From positions 163,761-227,760 of the forward strand of contig JAFISE010000034.1 of assembly GCA_022560025.1 (NCBI GenBank): DNA of 64,000 nucleotides, read 5' to 3'. Of this stretch, positions 1-9,409 are shown one piece after another (the stretch's first letter is position 1; the number at the start of each line of letters is the position of its first letter). Source of the DNA: Stagonosporopsis chrysanthemi (lineage: Eukaryota > Ascomycota > Dothideomycetes > Pleosporales > Didymellaceae). The notes beneath the pieces were generated by a model. The model did not search any database. It was not told where the DNA came from and saw nothing but the letters and a program-made list of their open reading frames with translations. A program made the translations under genes and the position numbers.

Positions 1-1706
1 GGGTTCTCCCAGGACGTCATCTGGCGGAGCGAACGGGGGCTGCTGCTCTGTCCGAACGAGTTGGCCCCGAGGCTCATGCGCCCCATCTCCCTCTCGAGCA
101 TGTCGTCGCGCTGTGACATGGATGTGGCTGTCGGTGTGCCGTTGGGATTCGTGTTGCTACCGCTAAAGCCGAGCCCCTCCAGAGAGATGCCGCCAGGGCG
201 TCCGACCGGGTGGCTTGCTGTGGAAGGTGCTGGCGAAGGTGTGTAGGAGCGGAGGTCGGCATAAGACTTGGCTCCTCGAAGGTTGGGCACTGCGTTCAAG
301 CCGCCTGGAGAGTCGGGGAAGCCAAGCAGGCCCGAAGCCTGCCTGCCGAATGCGTTGTAGAACCCTTCAGATGCACGCACATCGCTGAAGTCTGTGGTTG
401 CAGCACGGTTGAGACCACGACGGCCTGGCTGCTCGGTGGGGTGGCTGGTCGGCATCTGCGGCATGGGCGGGCTGAGGCCCTGGTTGTTGTGGACCTTGAA
501 AATGTGCACCTGGCGGGTGTCGCCCGAGCCCTTGGATACGTGGGCCAGGTCGAGCTGGTGGGCCAGGGTGTGGATGATGCGTCGTTGCGGGGGCGACAGG
601 GACGGAGGGAAGGTCATGCTGTCGCGGTCGGGCGCCTCCTTGAAGAGCAGGAGCTGTGAGTAGAACTGCAGGATCTGCGGGTCGTTCAGGTCGACGTCCA
701 CAGGGGGGTTCGCGACGCGTTCAGACGCGCCGGCGAGCGACATGGCCATCTTCTGCTGGCGCATCGCCGAGACGGGCGACGGGGACGCGGCGGGCATGTG
801 CGAGTGCGAGGCCAGGGAGCTGAAGGAGGGCTGCTGGTGCAGCTGGCCGCCGAGCGGGCGGTGTTGCTCCTCGAGCTGGCCGCGGCGCTCACGCTTCTCA
901 CGCTCGATGCGCTCGCGCTCGGCCAGGGGCAGCATTTTCTTGTACTCGACACGCAGCTTGCGGCCGTTGAGCTCGAAGTGGTTCATCGACTCAATGACGG
1001 CGGCCGTCTCCTCGGCGGTGGTGAAGTTGGCAAAGGCCAGCCCCCTGAAGACGCCATTGTCGAAGTGGTAGTTGAAGGCGTAGGGCAGGGGCAGACGCAG
1101 GTCGGTCATCAGCTGCACGAGCTGCTCCTTCTTGACGGCAAAGGGGATGTTCTTGATGACGATGGCGGTGGGAATCAGCTCCTCGTCGACGTCGTGGCCG
1201 TAGCTGGTGTTGAGCGAGGCGCCGTTGCCCAGGCCAGGGAGGGCGAAGCCGGGCAGGCCCTGGGGCTGCTGCGGCGGCGGCTCCATCCAGCCCTGCGACA
1301 TGTCAGTGTGAGCGTGGGCGTGCATCGGGGCGCGACCTACTGCAGGCAGGGCGCTGCGTCCGCCGCCGCCGCCGCCGCCGCCGCGGGTCTGCGACTTCAT
1401 GCGTTGGCCGGCGGCGGCGCCCAGCGACCCCAGGGCATTCTGCGCAAAGGCGTTGGTGTTCCAGCCCTGCTGGGCGCCCATGTCGTAGCCGTAGGCGGCG
1501 TGCATGGTGTTGTTCAGGCGGTCGTTGTAGCTGCGCGGCTGGTCGTAGCCCCGCTGGTGGTCGTCCTGCTGCGGGTACAGGGCGGGCTGGGCGAGCTGCT
1601 GCTGGTAGGCGTCGAACTGGCGCGAGGGCATGCGGTTGAGGGTACCCGGCTGGTTGCGGTGCGAGCCGGGCGACCGCGACGACTGCTGGTCGTAGGCAGA
1701 GTACAT
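1..1706 (-). CDS. PIN4: Pin4/Cip-type RNA-binding protein with RRM and R3H domains (partial, runs off left edge)
   Basis: An uninterrupted minus-strand frame opens at the ATG at 1706 and runs past base 1, so the C-terminus is missing; 568 codons are visible. The N-terminal third is Q/N/G-rich and includes a seven-glycine run encoded by a GCC/GGC microsatellite near 1360-1385. An RRM follows at about residues 180-258 (RNP-like IVIKNIPF and RGLAFANF). An R3H domain lies at about 344-403 (QFYSQLLLFKE ... HTLAHQLDLAHVS). This RRM-then-R3H order is that of yeast Pin4/Mdt1 and fission yeast Cip1/Cip2, RNA-binding proteins linked to cell-cycle and stress control. The tail is serine/proline-rich and likely a phosphorylation target (inference). 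No intron is visible in the coding part. Plus-strand ORFs across this GC-rich gene are antisense shadows. Confidence 0.85.
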   Translation of the reverse strand, partial: MYSAYDQQSSRSPGSHRNQPGTLNRMPSRQFDAYQQQLAQPALYPQQDDHQRGYDQPRSYNDRLNNTMHAAYGYDMGAQQGWNTNAFAQNALGSLGAAAGQRMKSQTRGGGGGGGGRSALPAVGRAPMHAHAHTDMSQGWMEPPPQQPQGLPGFALPGLGNGASLNTSYGHDVDEELIPTAIVIKNIPFAVKKEQLVQLMTDLRLPLPYAFNYHFDNGVFRGLAFANFTTAEETAAVIESMNHFELNGRKLRVEYKKMLPLAERERIEREKRERRGQLEEQHRPLGGQLHQQPSFSSLASHSHMPAASPSPVSAMRQQKMAMSLAGASERVANPPVDVDLNDPQILQFYSQLLLFKEAPDRDSMTFPPSLSPPQRRIIHTLAHQLDLAHVSKGSGDTRQVHIFKVHNNQGLSPPMPQMPTSHPTEQPGRRGLNRAATTDFSDVRASEGFYNAFGRQASGLLGFPDSPGGLNAVPNLRGAKSYADLRSYTPSPAPSTASHPVGRPGGISLEGLGFSGSNTNPNGTPTATSMSQRDDMLEREMGRMSLGANSFGQSSSPRSLRQMTSWEN

Positions 1707-1994
1707 GGTGGGTGGTGCAGCAGGCGAGGGCTGCAGCAGTGAAAATAATTAGGGCTCGAGGCACCGTCACGCCAAGCAGCGCGAGTCGTAGCGGACAGGG
1801 TCCGATATTGCGCTGCGCGTGGGCGAGGGTCTGGCGGGCGCGGCAGCTGGCTGGCGGGCACACGGGCAGCTTCACGGCCGCGTCGAGATTGCGGCGCTCA
1901 GGAGGTGACGCCTCACGGGTCGCAGGCGGGCGTGTCGTCGTCTGGCCGGCGGTGCGTTTGGGCGGCGGAACCGGCTTTTGCGGAGCCCAGCGAG

Positions 1995-2165
1995 TCTCCT
2001 GGCCTCTCCTGGCTTCTCCTGGCTTGCCTGCGAATGAGCCGCCTGGGGTGGACCGCAGCCGCGAGCTAAGCAGACGTCAGAGCACGCGTCGAGTCAACGG
2101 CCCAAGGGGTGCTGGGGCGCTGAGGTCTGAGGTCCGAGGGCTGAACTCTGAGGTCTGAACTCCAA
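1995..2165. repeat. Two short imperfect tandem repeats
   Basis: The motif TCTCCTGGCN recurs three times near 1995-2027. The motif CTGAGGTCYGA recurs several times, with variation, between about 2118 and 2160. Both are simple tandem duplications in the leader or promoter region of the Pin4-like gene. No function is implied. Confidence 0.6.
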
Positions 2166-2518
2166 GGTGCTCAAGGCCAACGCTCGCACTGCACTGTACA
2201 GGAGTCGGCGGTGGCACTCGGGAGCTCAGGAGGCATGCTGCACATCTGTTCACTCGCGCCCGCGCCCACTAGCAGCGGGGAGGCGGGAGCACGCCTGCGC
2301 TCGACACCATGCTCGTCGACACACCTGGCTGAGCAAAAGGTTTCAATCTGCCCCCCAGCCATGGCCGCCAGCTGCAGCGCCGCCCTTGCCATTGGCTGTC
2401 GCCGCACCGCGCCAGTCAGCGCCGCTTCTGCCGTGCATCTGCTGCACTGTTCGAGCAGCCACTGCGTCTTTTCCCCCTGGGACCACCGCCCTGCTCTGCC
2501 CTGGCAGCGGTGCCCCTG

Positions 2519-2562
2519 TCTGCAGCCTGCTGCCTGCGGCCTGCTGCCTGCTGCCTGCTGCC
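2519..2562. repeat. GCCTGCT heptamer tandem repeat
   Basis: Five to six imperfect copies of a 7-bp GCCTGCT/GCCTGCG unit lie in the non-coding stretch upstream of the Pin4-like gene. It looks like slippage-generated low-complexity sequence. Confidence 0.6.
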
Positions 2563-3473
2563 ACTCTGACCAGGTTCGCTCGCATCGCACCCTGCGCGCG
2601 CACCGCATGGCCGAGCATGTTTCGACGCCCACCAAGCGGCGGCATGAGCGAGCTACAGGTGACGGCGCGAGCCAGCGGGCCGAGACCCATGAACGTGGAC
2701 AAGACGGTGCTGCTTTTGCTGGTGGCGTTGAAGCTGACGTCGCACCGCCTTCCAGGTTCCCCCCCTCAAGAAATGGCCCTGACGACTGCGCGTCGTTTGG
2801 CCCTGAGCCGCTCGTCATTTCTGTCGCCGTCTGTAAGGGTGTGCTGCGAACCTTGGGCCGGTGCACGAGGCCTGCAGCACGACCACGAGAACCGTGGAAG
2901 TGGCATCAGCTGCCCTTGCCACCGAGCAGTGTCCAAATTACATTTCGTTTCGGTCAACACAAGATTGCCCATTACGAGGCCGCGGTCCTCGAGGCCATGA
3001 CTTCTCACTGCATATCCATGGCATAGTCTTGAGGTCACCGTTACTCCTGCACAGCGACGTGAAAGCAGCCACCCCGAAACAGTTTCCCGTTCCACTGCAT
3101 GCTGCACTGCAATTGATTCGACAAACTAACGCTGAGAGGCTGTCATTGCAACCCGTTTGAGCCACCACAGCGGCTGTCCGCCCTTCTAATCGTTCCGACT
3201 GGCTGAATGCATGGGAGAGGCACTTGGGGGATTGCTTGGCCGCATTGCATACAGGTCACGTTATCTACTGCGAGGTGCACTACATCGGTGTAGCTGCCAG
3301 TGTTGGCGCTTCCGCTGTCGTGAGAACTTGCACTGTCGTTGCACAAGCCATAAATCCGCGCCAACCCCAACCAGACGGTCCTCGCGGCGTGCATGTTGTG
3401 AACTGATCAGCGCGACAATCGTGAGGACATGTTGAAGCGTTCAGATAGTCAGGAGTTGAGAGCCTGGCCAGCC

Positions 3474-4784
3474 TCAGTCGTCGAAATCCAAAAGTCGTGA
3501 CCATTCAGTCTCGCCGACTTTGCGAAACTCGGCGCCAGCTGTGAACTGCCCAGCCGCCTCCCAAGCCTGCATCGTAGCCTGGTCGTACGGCCCGTTGACA
3601 TCGCCTTCTGGCGCGTTGAGCCAGTGAAACTCCCACCGCACTTCTTCTGGGTGTGGATTCTTCCAGTCCTCACCCGTGTCGCGCTTGTACAGCCGCATGA
3701 TCATCTCGCGCTCCAGCTCGTAGATGTCGTCCATGCCGCGGTCCTCGAGACGGCTCGCACACTCGGTGATGGTGTCGATGGCCTCCTTCGCCTTGGCTGC
3801 TGCAGCCGCCTGAGCTGGATCCTCGTCGACATCCATATCTTGGCCCTTCTTCTTCTTGCTGTAGGCGGGCTTCTGCTTCTTGGGCGCTGCCTTGCCATAA
3901 CGCACCAGTGCCTCCATCGGTGTTTCGCCGACGTCTAAACGTGCGATGAGATTTGACAGAACATCACTCGTGACAATCGCGTCCTCTGCTCGTTCGCGTG
4001 CCTTCTGCTCGGCGTCCCGCATGTCCTGTGCCTCCTTGGCCCGTCGCATGTCTTTCTTCGATATGCCTTCGAGCCAGGAGTCTTGAGCAGCTTCAGGGTC
4101 GTAGGCTTTGCGTACAAAGTTGCCAGCCTCGTCAAAGCGACCCTCTTCCTGCTCGGCACGCATGTTAAAGGCATCCAGCTTCGGTGCATGCTTCTTCTTG
4201 CCGCCAGCGCCAATCTCTTCGTCGACGTCTGAGTCCAGGCGGTCGCGGTCCTCGTCATCCCCACTCTCGCTGCTACTCTCTACATCCGCCGTGTCTTTCC
4301 CCTTTCCTGTAAAGTCCACAGCAACGTGACCGCCAGCCTTGCTGTCAGCTTCTTGACCCTCAATCTCGTCGTTGTCCAAGAACCTCAGCTCCTTCTTCTT
4401 CGTCTGGTCCCGCCGTGTGTCCTCGTCCTCCTCGTTGTTGTTGTCGTCTGCTGCGAACATGTCGTCATCGTCTTCTTCTGGCGGCGCCACCTTCTTGTCC
4501 TTGGCCTCTGCGCGCGCATCGAAGTTTTCGGTGGAGCTGTCGGAGTCGTAGCCATCAATGTTGACTGCATTGCGTTTGATGCCTGCGCCCTTGCCAATCA
4601 CATCGGCTTCAAGCGCCGGGTCCTCCTCTTCTTCTGCATCTTGCACGAGTGTGGAGGGGTTCCGCGGATCGAAGCGAGGCTTCTTCGTCGATGGTTCGCC
4701 GGCATCCAGATGATGTGTGCGTGTGAAATGGTCACCGTCGCGCTTTGGCCGCGCAGGATTGTGTCTGTTGCTAGAGCTGGCCAT
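3474..4784 (-). CDS. LIN1: GYF-domain protein, Lin1/CD2BP2 (U5 snRNP-associated) homologue
   Basis: Single-exon gene encoding 436 aa. The frame stays open to 4877, but the ATG at 4784 is preferred: it has A at -3 and G at +4, and the extra 31 residues look like leader sequence. The protein is highly acidic and charged, with patches EEEEDP, EEDDDD and EDEDTRRDQ typical of this family. It ends in a GYF domain (about residues 380-436: WEFHW, then NGPY, then MQAWEAAGQF). CD2BP2/Snu40 and yeast Lin1 have the same layout of acidic N-terminus and C-terminal GYF. The GYF domain binds proline-rich peptides and U5-15K (Dim1/Dib1), so a role in U5/tri-snRNP assembly in the nucleus is likely. Its start lies 326 bp from the divergently transcribed UFD1 start, implying a shared promoter. 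Confidence 0.88.
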   Translation of the reverse strand: MASSSNRHNPARPKRDGDHFTRTHHLDAGEPSTKKPRFDPRNPSTLVQDAEEEEDPALEADVIGKGAGIKRNAVNIDGYDSDSSTENFDARAEAKDKKVAPPEEDDDDMFAADDNNNEEDEDTRRDQTKKKELRFLDNDEIEGQEADSKAGGHVAVDFTGKGKDTADVESSSESGDDEDRDRLDSDVDEEIGAGGKKKHAPKLDAFNMRAEQEEGRFDEAGNFVRKAYDPEAAQDSWLEGISKKDMRRAKEAQDMRDAEQKARERAEDAIVTSDVLSNLIARLDVGETPMEALVRYGKAAPKKQKPAYSKKKKGQDMDVDEDPAQAAAAAKAKEAIDTITECASRLEDRGMDDIYELEREMIMRLYKRDTGEDWKNPHPEEVRWEFHWLNAPEGDVNGPYDQATMQAWEAAGQFTAGAEFRKVGETEWSRLLDFDD

Positions 4785-5110
4785 GTTGGCGTATACTCGG
4801 TCTGCTCCAAAGCGTTGTTCGCAATTCAGGAACTGGAAGTGACGTCTGACTTTCACGCGCCTGCGCGACTGGTCCAATCAGGCGGCCGTACCATCTTCAC
4901 CTGCAGTTCGTCATTGCTTGTCGGCTATCCACCACATCGACAAGCTGCCACCGAGCTTCGTTTCTGCACCTCATCCGACGCAGTGAAAGGCTTTAACTGC
5001 TCCGTCTCCCAGTACTGATCTGAAGTGGCTTCAATCATGGCAAGCATTACCCCACCACTCGCCGCTACCACACTAACACAGTACAGAACTTCTACGGCGA
5101 AGACGATCCT
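4785..5110. promoter_or_regulatory. Bidirectional promoter between LIN1-like and UFD1 genes
   Basis: The 326 bp between two divergent starts has no ORF of its own. It contains a good branch-site/acceptor pair (CACTAAC near 5069-5076 and CAG ending at 5086) just before the chosen UFD1 start, suggesting a 5' intron or a missed first exon of UFD1. Confidence 0.5.
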
Positions 5111-6188
5111 ATGGCTGCGTACCAGTCCCTGCGCCGTGGCGGCCCTCGGCGCTTCGATGAATACTTCCGCTGCTACCCTGTTGCCATGCTGCCTGGGCCG
5201 GACCGTGAGGATGCCAACCACGGCGGCAAAGTGTTCCTACCACCCAGCGCTCTCGACAAGCTTACACGGCTCCACATCACATACCCTATGCTCTTCGAGC
5301 TGATAAACGGTGCACAAGACAGGAAGAAGACGCATGCTGGTGTGCTGGAGTTCATTGCGGAGGAGGGCAAGATCTACTTGCCGTACTGGGTACGTTGGCA
5401 AACAGCACTGCTCGACGGCGTACTGACAGACTCCACAGATCATGCAGACCCTCTTGCTCGAACCTGGTGACCTCCTCCAGGTCAAATCGACTGATCTTCC
5501 TCTTGGGTCTTTTATCAAGCTGCAGCCCCAGGACTCGTCCTTCCTCGAGATCTCCGACCCCAAGGCAGTCCTCGAGAACGCCTTCCGAAACTTCGCTTGC
5601 CTCACCAAAGGCGACATCTTCACCTTCTCGTACAACGACAGCGTGTACAGCGTTGCCGTGCTGGAGGCAAAGCCGGAACATCCCAGCCAGGCAGTGTGCA
5701 CCATCGAAACAGACTTGTCGGTCGATTTCGCACCACCCGTAGGGTACAAGGAGCCAGAGAGGGCTAGCGGGACCAGTACACCACGGAGCGTGATGGCAGG
5801 AAAGGGTGGAACACTCCACGCTCAGGGGACCATGGCCCAGGCGATTAACTACGCCGCGATCGCGCCCTCAGCAACGAGCGCAGCTGCTGGCGCGAAGGCT
5901 GTGTCTTCCAACTTCCTAACAGGCGGTCACAAGCTGTCGAAGAAGGGCAGTAAGGCGCCTACTCCACAAGCTTCCACGCCGATTGCTGGGCAGTCTACAA
6001 ATCCACCCAAGACAGTACGACGCACAAACGGCCCTCAGCCGCTGAGGCTGCCACCGGGCAAGCTCTTTTTTGGCTATGAGATCAAGCCAGTCAAGAACAA
6101 GGAAGGCGCTGATGAAGGCGAGCAGAAGGAGTCAAAGCACTTTGAGGGAGCTGGAAACACGCTGCGAAAGAAGAAGGGCGACAAATGA
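5111..6188 (+). CDS. UFD1: Ufd1, ubiquitin fusion degradation protein (Cdc48 cofactor)
   Basis: Two exons, 5111-5389 and 5439-6188, joined across a 49-bp intron (GTACGT...CTCCACAG) give 342 aa. Diagnostic stretches are RRFDEYFRCYPVAM, GGKVFLPPSALDKL, GVLEFIAEEGKIYLP and CTIETDLSVDFAPPVGYKEP, which form the double-psi-barrel ubiquitin-binding domain of Ufd1. The C-terminal part carries LPPGKLFFGYEI and FEGAGNTLRKKK, the conserved Cdc48/Npl4-binding tail region. Ufd1 pairs with Npl4 to recruit Cdc48/p97 to ubiquitinated substrates in ER-associated and nuclear degradation. The true N-terminus may lie upstream: the frame upstream of this ATG reads NFYGEDDP to an acceptor at 5086, but I could not find a matching first exon with an ATG. 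Confidence 0.93.
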
Positions 6189-6472
6189 GCGGTCGACTGT
6201 ATGGGCGGAAATCATCACGATGCATTGCGAGGCGCAGTTGGAGCCGACCGAAAGACGGCATATGGCGTTCTGGGATACCTTTGTAGTTTGCTTCCAATCA
6301 CATATTAGATCTGCATGAGTCTTTTAAATCATGGATTTACGGGCTGACGCACAGCAGACCGAATGTATGTAACAAACGGTAGGGAAAACTATGGACTCAT
6401 GCTGTGCCGCCGATCAAACTGCTGGAACGCAGGACACTCAAAAGCATGTACCGCAGCGATTCCATTACCCCC

Positions 6473-7064
6473 TCAAATCTCCTCCACGGGCTCCTCCTTC
6501 ACGAACCCCATCTCCTCGTCCTCCTCCGCCCCACTGTCTTTCCTCTCAACCTGCACACTCTCCTTCTTCTTCTTCTTTCTGGGCGCACGCGGCTTCTTCG
6601 ATGGCGTCTCAGGCACGCCGTCCTCGCCCTCGCCCTCGCCCTCGCTCGCACCGCGCTTCAGCGTAGTCTTCGCCTTCGCCTTCTTGGCCGAGTGCCCGGC
6701 GCCGCCCTCAGGCAGAGCCCAGCCGCGCTCCTCGTACATGTTGCGCTGCCTCACGCGCAGGGCCGAGATGCGGTTGCGGATGCTGCCTACGGTGGCGCCT
6801 GGGAACGCGTCAATGATGTTTGGTAGTGGAGCGTGTGGGGAGTAAGGAGTGAGCGGGTTGGGAAAGAAAGGGACAGACCACCGAATGCGGAGGCGAGCTG
6901 GTCGTACTCGTCCGGCTTGACGTAGCGGCCTTGCGTGAGGAGGAGGAGTTTCGTGTCGTTTGCGCCCTCCCAGACGAATTTCTGCGCAGGTTGGAGTCAG
7001 TATGGCAGAGGTGGGGTGGGTGACATACGCCTGCTTCGCCGGTAGTGTCTTTCTTGGGAGACAT
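6473..7064 (-). CDS. Small Myb-like nuclear protein, paralogue A of a divergent pair
   Basis: Three exons on the minus strand: 7064-7029, 6981-6882 and 6798-6473, giving about 153 aa. Intron 1 (6982-7028) starts GTATGT. Intron 2 starts GTGGTC at 6881, or GTCTGT at 6878, which adds one residue; both keep frame. The N-terminus is MSPKKDT. A Myb/SANT-like helical domain follows (KFVWEG, then LLLLTQGRYVKPDEYDQLA, then SIRNRISALR ending YEERGW). The tail is lysine-rich with TPSKKPRAPRKKKKK, a probable nuclear localisation signal, and two acidic KEE motifs resembling sumoylation sites. It aligns along its length with the plus-strand neighbour starting at 7468, including a phase-1 intron at the same domain position, so the two are paralogues. 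Function beyond probable DNA binding is unknown. Confidence 0.72.
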
Positions 7065-7467
7065 GGTAGGTGTTGGTTGTGTTGAAGAGGTTGAAGTGTT
7101 GGTGCAGCAGTGTGAGGATGCTAGACGGAGGAGTATCGAGGAAAGAGAGAGGAAGGAGTGTGTGAGCAACCGATCAAGCGGGCTCTCTGCTCTGGAACAG
7201 GGTGAGGAAAGTGGAGGGCAGTGAGGTGAGGGATCTTTTGCTCAGGAATTGCAGGCCGGCTCGCAGTGTGGGGCAGCGGTTCACCTTCACCTCGACTGCT
7301 CCTCACCATCACCATAGCTACAGCACCGATCCTGCAGACCCTGAGCATAATAAAGTCGGCTCCTCGCCACAGTCCCTACTTCTATCACACAACACTGCCA
7401 CAGTTACCTTCATTAACAGACTCGAGCTCTCCGCTTATTACATCCTTCCAACATCGTCACCACAACA
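7065..7467. promoter_or_regulatory. Shared promoter of the divergent Myb-like pair
   Basis: A 403-bp intergenic region separates the two start codons. Both starts are preceded by CA/CT-rich leaders (ACAACAATG on the plus side, CACCTACCATG on the minus side). No obvious TATA box or other ORF is visible. Confidence 0.5.
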
Positions 7468-8103
7468 ATGCCTCCCAAGAAGAAAGACACGCCTGACGCC
7501 GACGCCGGCTCAGGCGAGGGTGTATGTTATACCCCATTCGGTACGCACGCTCTACTAACAGACACCAGACCTGGAAATGGACTCCAGAGAACGACCGCAC
7601 TGTACGCAGCCCACTCTTCGTCTCCCACCAGCAGCTACTGACCGTCTCCAGCTCTTCCTGCTCATCCTCGGCCGCGGCACTCTCGGCAAAGAAGACCACG
7701 AGAAGATTGCTGCCGCGCTGTCTCGTACGTGTCCACTCGCCGCCTCTCCTCTCCTCCCTCTCCCCTCCCTTCTCCCCACTCTAACTACTCGCCTCCCACC
7801 CACCACATCCAACCAACTGACTCTCCCACAGCCAACGTGAACTGGAACGGCGTGCGCCAGCGCATCAGCAAGTTCCGCGGCGAGCAGAAGAAGAAGTTCG
7901 AGGAGCTGGGCTGGGATGCAGTCGCTGGTGGAGGTGACACGCCCGCGAAGCCCAAGGCTCCTGCTACGCCCAGGAAGCGCAAGGGTGGTGCTGGTGATGA
8001 CGGTGGGGAGGGGCAGGAGACGCCGAGTAAGGCGAAGAAAGGCAGGGTTGAGAAGGTGAAGAGTGAGGTGGGCGTCAAGGAGGAGGAAGTGGACAGTGTT
8101 TGA
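7468..8103 (+). CDS. Small Myb-like nuclear protein, paralogue B of a divergent pair
   Basis: Four exons, 7468-7521, 7569-7601, 7652-7724 and 7832-8103, give 143 aa. Introns are 47, 50 and 107 bp with donors GTATGT, GTACGC and GTACGT. The start MPPKKKDTPDAD resembles paralogue A. The core TWKWTPENDRT, LFLLILGRGTLGKEDHEKIA, VNWNGVRQRISKFR and FEELGW is a Myb/SANT-like helix-turn-helix. The tail is basic (TPRKRKGG, ETPSKAKKGRVEKVK) and ends in VKSEVGVKEEE, with sumoylation-like VKxE motifs. The protein is probably a small chromatin or DNA-binding factor; specificity cannot be inferred. Compared with paralogue A it has one extra intron inside the Myb-like domain. Confidence 0.75.
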
Positions 8104-8931
8104 GGGGTTGTGGAGTACTGGGATTGGGGCTGCGATTGATGGGGAGGAAATGCTTGCAAGTTGCTCCAGCTTTGTGCTTGGGGCAGTGTGGGCTGGGTTC
8201 GGCGGCGGTATGCAGCTTGTGAGTGCCACAGGTCTCTTGTAGTTGATGAAGAGCGTATCTGCCTTTGTATGCTGATCATGTCGTGCCCGGCATACCTTCC
8301 AGCCAGTGTTTGTGACTGTTCCTCAGTGCCTGGTTCGCGAGATCTCATACGGGCAAAGCTGCTTTAGTCACTCGATAACTCGTGTCCAGGTCTACAAATT
8401 CTTTTTCAAAAGTCAGAAGCACAGAGGAACATTATCAAACCCGGTTCCAGGTACCTCGCTTGCGGATATTGGGCCTAGCTTGCACGTCACAGCTTGAAAT
8501 GCGGGGAAGCTCTCTCGGCAAGCGCACATCACGAGCAACACATCACAAAATCACAAGTTTAACAGACGACTGTCGTGAAGCATTTTTTCATTCGATATCA
8601 TGTCTCCACACGGAGATGTGTCAATCAAAGACCGTTTCCAGAAGTGCAGTGCAGGCAAAGCGCTGGTGAAGTACAGCCGGTGTTAGAGTGACCATCGTGT
8701 TCAAGTAAACACTCGTAGACCTCAATGGGTAATTGACCAGCATCCAGTGCCATCATCAGCCTAGCAGTCGCCGTCCGTGGAATAATTGAAGCTCGTGTCG
8801 CGTGCTTGCCATGACATGGAGTCGAGTAAACAGTGAGTTGAGCGGACGGAAGGTGGTGCGCAGATCGTGGCGTTCATTGATCGTTATCGTTCAGGACTGA
8901 GGTGGTTGCTGCTGAGATTGGGGCGAGACGT
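8104..8931. other. Intergenic: convergent 3' flanks of Myb-like B and eL41
   Basis: The sequence has lower GC content than the flanking exons. No ORF in it shows a coding signature. It must contain the 3' UTRs of two convergent genes. I see no other feature. Confidence 0.5.
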
Positions 8932-9061
8932 TTATTTGCTGCGGGCTGTTAACTTCATGAACAGCAATTGATGTGCGCGGTGCAACTTACGAACGAGCCC
9001 TCGTCTTTCTTCTCTTACGCTTGAGCCTCCTGACGCGCTTCTTCCTCCATTTCGCTCTCAT
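8932..9061 (-). CDS. RPL41: 60S ribosomal protein eL41 (25 aa, two coding exons)
   Basis: The minus strand reads ATG at 9061 followed by MRAKWRKKRVRRLKRKRR and then KTRAR, nearly identical to the universally conserved 25-residue eL41. The first coding exon (9061-8991) ends inside the serine codon at a consensus donor GTAAGT. A 52-bp intron (8939-8990, ending CCCGCAG) is followed by a 7-nt coding exon (8938-8932) that completes S, adds K and stops with TAA. This gives exactly the canonical RSK end. eL41 is a single basic helix that bridges the ribosomal subunits. The gene is far below usual ORF-calling thresholds. Its start lies 348 bp from the FHA kinase start on the other strand. Confidence 0.93.
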
Positions 9062-9073
9062 CTTGTCGGCTGA

Positions 9074-9216
9074 CTGCGGTGATGTCAGCAACCGAAGCTC
9101 CAATTCACGTCATGCGGGGTTTGCGGCGGGAGCGGCGACTGTTTAACAAAGAACAACGCCGCAGGATGCTCAATTGAGCGGTGCGAATGCGCTGCTGGGC
9201 GCGGGTAACTACTTAC
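9074..9216 (-). other. Probable 5' UTR intron of the eL41 gene
   Basis: On the minus strand a consensus donor (CAAC then GTAAGTAG at 9216) and a branch/acceptor pair (GCTGACATC, then CACCGCAG ending at 9074) flank 143 bp. The acceptor lies 12 nt upstream of the eL41 start codon. Intron-containing leaders are common in fungal ribosomal-protein genes (established knowledge). The assignment here rests on splice signals only. Confidence 0.65.
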
Positions 9217-9409
9217 GTTGCTTTGAGATGAGTGTCGTGGGTGCAGAAGGAAAGTTACTGCGCTCGCAGCGGCTTTGGTTTGTGGTGCGGCGTGCCAAGA
9301 GCTAAGCGAGGAAGGCACGCTAGCTCCGGAGCGGAGCAGGAGCACGGTCACGCGTCGCGTCACTTTCCAGCATCACCGCGCGTACTCGACCGGGAGAGTG
9401 TTGTACGAT

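Larger units (their letters stand above)
1707..3473. other. Gene-poor upstream region of the Pin4-like gene, with short repeats
   Basis: No ORF here has convincing codon bias, domains or splice structure. The stretch includes the promoter and leader of the Pin4-like gene on the minus strand and the 3' flank of the GYF gene. It contains three short low-complexity patches: CTCCTGGC-type repeats near 1995-2030, TCTGAGGT-type repeats near 2118-2165, and GCCTGCT repeats near 2519-2562. The long plus-strand ORF 2167-3000 has the arginine/proline/cysteine-rich look of chance GC-rich ORFs. Confidence 0.5.

Noticed and set aside
798..1742. 314-aa plus-strand ORF with valine/glycine-rich protein
   Set aside because: Antisense to the Pin4-like gene, whose RRM and R3H domains are clear on the minus strand; long antisense ORFs are expected in GC-rich coding DNA.
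2167..3026. 277-aa and 271-aa plus-strand ORFs and a 231-aa minus ORF over the same bases
   Set aside because: All three overlap, are rich in R/P/S/C, lack domains, and owe their length to low stop-codon density.
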